NCBI GenBank assembly: GCA_937873245.1
Contig: CALMVY010000402.1
Location: forward strand, 1-17,834
Reading direction: 5' to 3'
DNA: 17,834 bases
Source of the DNA: an uncultured Arthrobacter sp.
Lineage (GTDB): Bacteria > Actinomycetota > Actinomycetes > Actinomycetales > Micrococcaceae
Shown here: positions 14,268 through 17,834 of the stretch, piece after piece
Layout of the letters: the number at the start of each line of letters is the position of its first letter
Numbering within the stretch: the first letter of the stretch is position 1
Program-made: the position numbers and the translations under genes
The notes under the pieces: generated by a model
Database searches by the model: none
Told to the model about the DNA's origin: nothing
The model's input: the letters and a program-made list of their open reading frames with translations, nothing else

Positions 14268-14699
14268 ATGAACGCAGAAACCAGCGGGCAACCAGGCATT
14301 GCCACCGCTGCGGCGGACTGGCCGGACGTCGTGCATCTCTTCGGCGTCCGGGGCGAGCCGTCGCGCTGCTGGTGCCGGTTCTTCGCCCTGACCGGACCGG
14401 AATGGTCCGCGTCCACCCCGGAGCAGCGGAAAACCCAGTTACAGGGCAAGTTCGACGGCGGCGCCCCCGCTCCCGGGGTCCTGGCCTTCCGCGACGGGAC
14501 GCCTGTGGGCTGGTGCGCTGTCGAGCCCTAGGGGTATCCGGTCGATCCCGCGCAACGGCCCAAGGCCGGCCCGGCCGACCTGTATCACGGCACCCTGGGG
14601 CTCTTTCTGGCGGCCGGATTCGGCGTCGTCAGCGACGCGGTGCCGGGACGCGCCGTCGTCCGCCTGGCTGCGCCCGGGCAGGCACCCAACAACCCCTAA
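14268..14699 (+). pseudogene. GNAT-family acetyltransferase with core deleted
   Basis: The frame from ATG 14268 reads a GNAT-like start (ADWPDVVHLFGVRGEPSRCWCRFF, then PGVLAFRDGTPVGWCAVEP) and hits TAG at 14529. The same frame then continues GYPVDPAQRPKAGPADLYHG, TLGLFLAAGFGVVSDAVPG, RAVVRLAAP to TAA at 14697. Both halves match the two ends of a common actinobacterial acetyltransferase type as I recall it. What is missing between GWCAVEP and GYPVD is the acetyl-CoA-binding core (the R/Q-x-x-G-x-G/A region), roughly 50-70 codons. The stop lies exactly at the junction, so it was probably created by the deletion. The product would be inactive. The end overlaps the stop of the convergent map gene. 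Confidence 0.75.
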
Positions 14700-15463
14700 G
14701 GCAGGGTCAGGATGACCGGGCCGTCCTTGGTGATGGCCACGGTGTGCTCGCTGTGGGCGGCCCGGCGGCCGTTGGACGAGCGGAGGGTCCATTCGTCGTC
14801 GTCGTGGAAGTAGTCGTCCTTGCCGCCCAGGATCAGCATGGGCTCTATCGCGATGACCAGGCCTTCGGTCAGCTTGATGCCGCGGCCGGGCCGGCCGTCG
14901 TTGGGGACGTCCGGCTCGGCGTGCATGGTCTTGCCAATCCCGTGGCCGCCGTGGTCCGCCAGCAGCCCGTAGCCGGCGCGGCGTGATGCCCCGCCGATCG
15001 CGTAGCCGAGGTCGCCCATCTTGTTGCCGATCCGGGCGGCCTCGATGCCGCGCGCGAGGGCAGCCTCGGTGGCGTCGATCAGGGCCTGGTCCACGGGGTC
15101 GGCCGTGCCTACGATGAAGCTGATCGCCGCGTCCCCGCACCAGCCCTCGAGGAACGCGCCGCAGTCCACGCTGAGCAGATCGCCGTCCTGGAGCCGGTAG
15201 TCGTTGGGGATACCATGCACCACGGCATCGTTGACGGACGTGCAAATCACCCCGGGGAACGGCAGCGAAGCCCACCGCGGTTTGTAGCCCAGGAAGGCCG
15301 GCGTCGCACCGGCATCGGCAATCGTCGCGGCGGCCAGCTCGTCCAGTTCCTTCAGGGACACCCCGACGGCGGCGGCCTCCCGGACGCGTTCCAGCGTGTT
15401 GGCCACCACCCTGCCGGCTTCGCGCATCAGGGCAATCTCGGCAGGGCTCTTGATCATCGACAT
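14696..15463 (-). CDS. map: Type I methionine aminopeptidase
   Basis: The 255-residue cytoplasmic enzyme removes the initiator methionine from new proteins. Its two metal ions are bound by Asp100 and Asp111 (SVDCGAFLEGWCGD), His174 (GHGIGKTMH), Glu207 (IEPML) and Glu239 (SEHTVAI). His83 (VVHGIPN) is the substrate-side histidine. All are present, and the length is that of the short bacterial form without a zinc-finger extension. Two starts compete: ATG 15463, which a TAGAGT box 7 bases upstream would make leaderless, and ATG 15457, which has GGAGG at a better distance (7 bases). The proteins differ by two residues. The stop overlaps the end of the GNAT pseudogene. Confidence 0.95.
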   Translation of the reverse strand: MSMIKSPAEIALMREAGRVVANTLERVREAAAVGVSLKELDELAAATIADAGATPAFLGYKPRWASLPFPGVICTSVNDAVVHGIPNDYRLQDGDLLSVDCGAFLEGWCGDAAISFIVGTADPVDQALIDATEAALARGIEAARIGNKMGDLGYAIGGASRRAGYGLLADHGGHGIGKTMHAEPDVPNDGRPGRGIKLTEGLVIAIEPMLILGGKDDYFHDDDEWTLRSSNGRRAAHSEHTVAITKDGPVILTLP

Positions 15464-15470
15464 GCCTCCA

Positions 15471-15501
15471 ACTCTAGGGCCAGCCGAAGGCTGGCTAAAG
15501 T
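15471..15501. promoter_or_regulatory. Divergent leaderless promoters sharing a central palindrome
   Basis: The perfect inverted repeat GCCAGCC-GAA-GGCTGGC (15479-15495) lies between TAGAGT on the minus strand (15476-15471, 7 bases before the map ATG) and TAAAGT on the plus strand (15496-15501, 6 bases before the alkD-like ATG). The palindrome nearly fills the space between the two -10 boxes, so one bound regulator could act on both genes. Confidence 0.4.
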
Positions 15502-15507
15502 TTCTCC

Positions 15508-16188
15508 ATGGCCAACGCTGAACTGATGTCCACGATCCGATCGCGGCTGCGGAATGCCGCCGATCCGGTCCGGGCGGCAGGGGCGCAGGCCTACCTGAAG
15601 TCCGAGATGCCCTCGCTGGGCGTCCGGGTCCCGGAGGTCCGGCGGATCGTCAATGCCGCCGCGAAGGAGCGGCCGCCCGGTTCCCTGCAGGAACTGCAGT
15701 CCACCGTGCTGGCGCTGTGGCGGGGCGCAGGTTGCCGGGAGGAACGCTACGCGGCCATCGACCTCACCGGCCTGCGGCTGGCCGCCGGTGAGCTGGACAT
15801 GCTGCCGGTCTATGAGGAAATCATCCGCACCGGCGCGTGGTGGGATCTGGTGGACGGAGTCTCGCACCGGCTCTGCACGCTGCTGCAGACCCACCCGGAG
15901 GACATGTCCCCCACCCTGACCCGCTGGAGCACAGACGCGGACTTCTGGATCCGGAGGGCCGCCATCACGTCACAGCTGGGCGCCAAATCCGCTACGGATC
16001 CTGCCCTGCTCGCAGCGGTCATCGAACCCAACCTGGCCGACCGGGAGTTCTTCATCAGGAAGGCGATCGGCTGGGCCCTGCGGGACTACGCCGCCACGGA
16101 CCCTGACTGGGTCCGGGCATTCGCGGCGCGGCACGGCGGGGCGCTGAGCCCGCTCTCCCGCCGCGAGGCCCTGCGGAATCTCAGATGA
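15508..16188 (+). CDS. AlkD-like DNA alkylation repair protein
   Basis: The 226-residue protein belongs to the HEAT-like-repeat DNA glycosylases, which remove N3- and N7-alkylated purines. Family hallmarks are visible: VRVPEVRRI (39-47), WWDLVDGVS (111-119) with the catalytic-region Trp and Asp, DFWIRRAAI (145-153) with the DNA-contacting Arg, and FFIRKAIGWALRDY (181-194). The length is normal for AlkD. There is no Shine-Dalgarno sequence, and a TAAAGT box ends 7 bases upstream, so a leaderless mRNA is likely. It is divergent from map and overlaps the mannosyltransferase gene tail-to-tail by 8 bases. Confidence 0.9.
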   Translation: MANAELMSTIRSRLRNAADPVRAAGAQAYLKSEMPSLGVRVPEVRRIVNAAAKERPPGSLQELQSTVLALWRGAGCREERYAAIDLTGLRLAAGELDMLPVYEEIIRTGAWWDLVDGVSHRLCTLLQTHPEDMSPTLTRWSTDADFWIRRAAITSQLGAKSATDPALLAAVIEPNLADREFFIRKAIGWALRDYAATDPDWVRAFAARHGGALSPLSRREALRNLR

Positions 16189-17734
16189 CCGGGCGGGTGG
16201 TGACCGGTTCCTCGGACTTGCTGAAGAGCAGTTTCGTTTTGGGGTCGAGGAAGATCAGGTACAGGGCGAAGAGCAAGGCAATGATAGCGGCGGCGTTGCG
16301 GGCCAGTGCCAGCGCCAGGCCGAGATCCGCGGTCTGCAGATAGGGGAAGACTTCCAGCTGGTCAGAGATCGCGTACACCATAAAGAACGACACGATGAAG
16401 TACAGGGCTTTGACCTGCCAGTCATCGCGGATGCCGGTGACGGCGAACAGCGGGATGAGCCAGACGACGTACCAGGACTGGATCATCGGGGCCAGGACGA
16501 CGACGGCGGCGAACGCCAGCGTAAGCCGGCGGATCAGGCGGTCATAGTCGCCGCGGAAGATCTGCCAGGCGATGATGCCGAGCGCCAGCAGCTTTCCGGC
16601 GTCGTACACCCACTTGGCCAGCCCCCAGCCGTCCAGTCCGAAGGCGTTGAAGATGGACGCGACCACCAGGCCCAGCAGTCCGACCGGGGCGTACCAGATC
16701 CAGATGCTGCCCGGGGCGGAGAGCCCGTTGATCCAGCCGAAACCGAAGCCGTTGACCATGCTCATGGCGTACAGCAGGGCCAGGCTGATGCCGGCGGTGA
16801 GCCCCCAGAAAACGAATTTCCGCGGCCAGCTGGCGTCCTTTCCTGCCCAGAGCAGGCCGATGAACGGCAGGAAGACGATCGTGATGGGCTTGACCGAGAT
16901 GGACAGGGTGACCAGGACCAGGCCGAGGATGACGCGGCGGGTGGCGCAGTAGTAGATCCCGGCCAGGGCCAGGCCGATCATGAGTGCGTCGTTGTGGACG
17001 CTGGCGATGAAGTTGGTGAGGAAGAGGGGGTTGGCCGCCGTCAGCCACAGGGCGCGGTGCGGGTTCACGCCGTGCAGCTCGGCGAGCTTGGGCACGTAGA
17101 TGATGCTCAGCACGATCCCCACCAGCGCGGCGAGGCGGAAGAGCATGATGCTGGCTTCCGGGTGCACGTTGGTGGACCAGACAACGAACTGCTCGATCCA
17201 GAGGAACAGCTGGCCGTAGGGCACAGGCGCCTCGGTCCACATCTTGTCGGCGCCGAGCTGGAAGTAGTTCGACAGCGCGGAAATGCCGTTTTCGTAGGGG
17301 TTGAAGCCCTCCACCATCAGCCGGCCCTGCCCGATGTAGGCGTAGACGTCGCGGCTGAACAGCGGTACCGAGAACATCAGGGGCAGCCCCCACAGGACAA
17401 CCGCCTGCAGGGTAGCCTTGCGGGCCTCCGCTCCCCAGACCCGCACGCGCTGGCCGAGCCTGAGCCACGCGCGGACCAGCAGCATCCCGCCGACGGCCAG
17501 CAGCACAATGCAGAGGCCGACGCCGAGGGCTTCGGTGCGCATCCAGATAAACAAGGGAACGCGCCGGAGTTCGGAGGCCGGCGCGAGCCAGCCGACGCCG
17601 AGCGAACCGATGGCCATAAAGAGCGAGCCGACGAATCCCGCCAGAAGCGGTGAACGGGCATTGTCCACGTCAGCAACGGCCGCCGGGGATGTGCCGGCAG
17701 CCGTTTTTCCCGCCGCAGGCACAGGCGCCGTCAT
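16181..17734 (-). CDS. MptB-like polyprenol-phosphomannose alpha-1,6-mannosyltransferase
   Basis: The multi-pass membrane protein (517 residues from this start) belongs to the GT-C glycosyltransferases that use polyprenyl-phosphomannose at the outer face of the membrane. In mycobacteria and corynebacteria MptA/MptB build the alpha-1,6 mannan backbone of lipomannan. Around twelve hydrophobic segments are visible. FSRDVYAYIGQG (about 126-137), followed by GFNPYENG, sits in the first extracytoplasmic loop and carries the Asp expected to be catalytic. SVHNDALMIGLALAGIY and SIWIWYAPVG are further family-like stretches. A disordered, Ala-rich N-terminus precedes the first helix. The start is uncertain: GTG 17764 would add ten residues, and neither start has a clear ribosome binding site. 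The remaining 70 bases to the window end show no gene. Confidence 0.85.
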   Translation of the reverse strand: MTAPVPAAGKTAAGTSPAAVADVDNARSPLLAGFVGSLFMAIGSLGVGWLAPASELRRVPLFIWMRTEALGVGLCIVLLAVGGMLLVRAWLRLGQRVRVWGAEARKATLQAVVLWGLPLMFSVPLFSRDVYAYIGQGRLMVEGFNPYENGISALSNYFQLGADKMWTEAPVPYGQLFLWIEQFVVWSTNVHPEASIMLFRLAALVGIVLSIIYVPKLAELHGVNPHRALWLTAANPLFLTNFIASVHNDALMIGLALAGIYYCATRRVILGLVLVTLSISVKPITIVFLPFIGLLWAGKDASWPRKFVFWGLTAGISLALLYAMSMVNGFGFGWINGLSAPGSIWIWYAPVGLLGLVVASIFNAFGLDGWGLAKWVYDAGKLLALGIIAWQIFRGDYDRLIRRLTLAFAAVVVLAPMIQSWYVVWLIPLFAVTGIRDDWQVKALYFIVSFFMVYAISDQLEVFPYLQTADLGLALALARNAAAIIALLFALYLIFLDPKTKLLFSKSEEPVTTRPVI

Positions 17735-17834
17735 GTCAGGATCGTCCAATCTGTTGTGGGGCACTACCCGAGGCCGGCTGTGAGAACTGCCCGGGCTCGC
17801 CGCGATGAAGAAAAGTTTCGCTTGCCGCGTACCC

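Noticed and set aside
14372..14986. A 204-codon frame covering the GNAT remnant and the end of map
   Set aside because: It reads the GNAT remnant in the wrong frame and then antisense to map; neither part resembles a protein.
1..17834. Search for a defence system, CRISPR array, toxin-antitoxin pair, prophage or biosynthetic cluster
   Set aside because: No repeat array, integrase, nuclease-helicase pair or clustered small antitoxin-like genes were seen. All larger frames are explained by transport, metabolism, cell-wall, repair or transposition genes.

Overview
The window is GC-rich DNA that codes densely on both strands. Gene content and start signals point to a high-GC actinobacterium, most likely Arthrobacter, Pseudarthrobacter or a close relative in the Micrococcaceae. 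The supports are an MptB-type polyprenol-phosphomannose mannosyltransferase, a DUF4235 membrane protein, a fused YkoD-type ECF ATPase behind a THI box, and several starts with a TANNNT box 6-7 nt upstream of the initiator codon, as in leaderless mRNAs. The genus is inferred from gene type, not from a database match.

Left part (1-4003): the 3' end of a MetZ-type sulfhydrylase gene converges on a YbdK-type carboxylate-amine ligase gene, with a 25-bp-arm hairpin between them. Upstream of the ligase, on the same strand, is an unusual enolpyruvyl transferase: a MurA-like enzyme with intact catalytic residues fused behind an XRE-type DNA-binding domain.

Thiamine uptake block (4004-7340, minus strand): a THI-box (TPP) riboswitch leads an operon of ykoE (S component), ykoD (two ATPase domains in one chain) and ykoC (T component). 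The genes are coupled by TGATG and ATGA overlaps. The leader carries two nested hairpins, one covering the ykoE Shine-Dalgarno sequence.

Middle (7437-11390): a UPF0303/GlcG-fold protein with its own promoter is followed by a two-gene NatAB-type ABC exporter. Next come a membrane-protein pseudogene with an internal deletion and a small DUF4235 protein gene.

Mobile element (11391-12463): a complete IS481-family insertion sequence lies exactly between the DUF4235 gene and the convergent corA gene. The target CTAG is the stop codon of both genes. It is duplicated on each side, so both reading frames stay intact. Inside the IS, an 11-bp inverted repeat masks the transposase ribosome binding site.

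Right part (12465-17834): corA, divergent from a LapA-domain membrane protein gene; a GNAT-like acetyltransferase pseudogene that has lost its core; methionine aminopeptidase; an AlkD-like DNA glycosylase divergent from it, sharing a palindrome between the two promoters; and an MptB-like mannosyltransferase. Apart from the IS and the two deletion pseudogenes this is ordinary chromosomal housekeeping DNA. I found no defence system, prophage, CRISPR array, tRNA or rRNA. The most unusual items are the XRE-MurA fusion with its likely operator, the IS placed in a shared stop codon, and the layered riboswitch leader.
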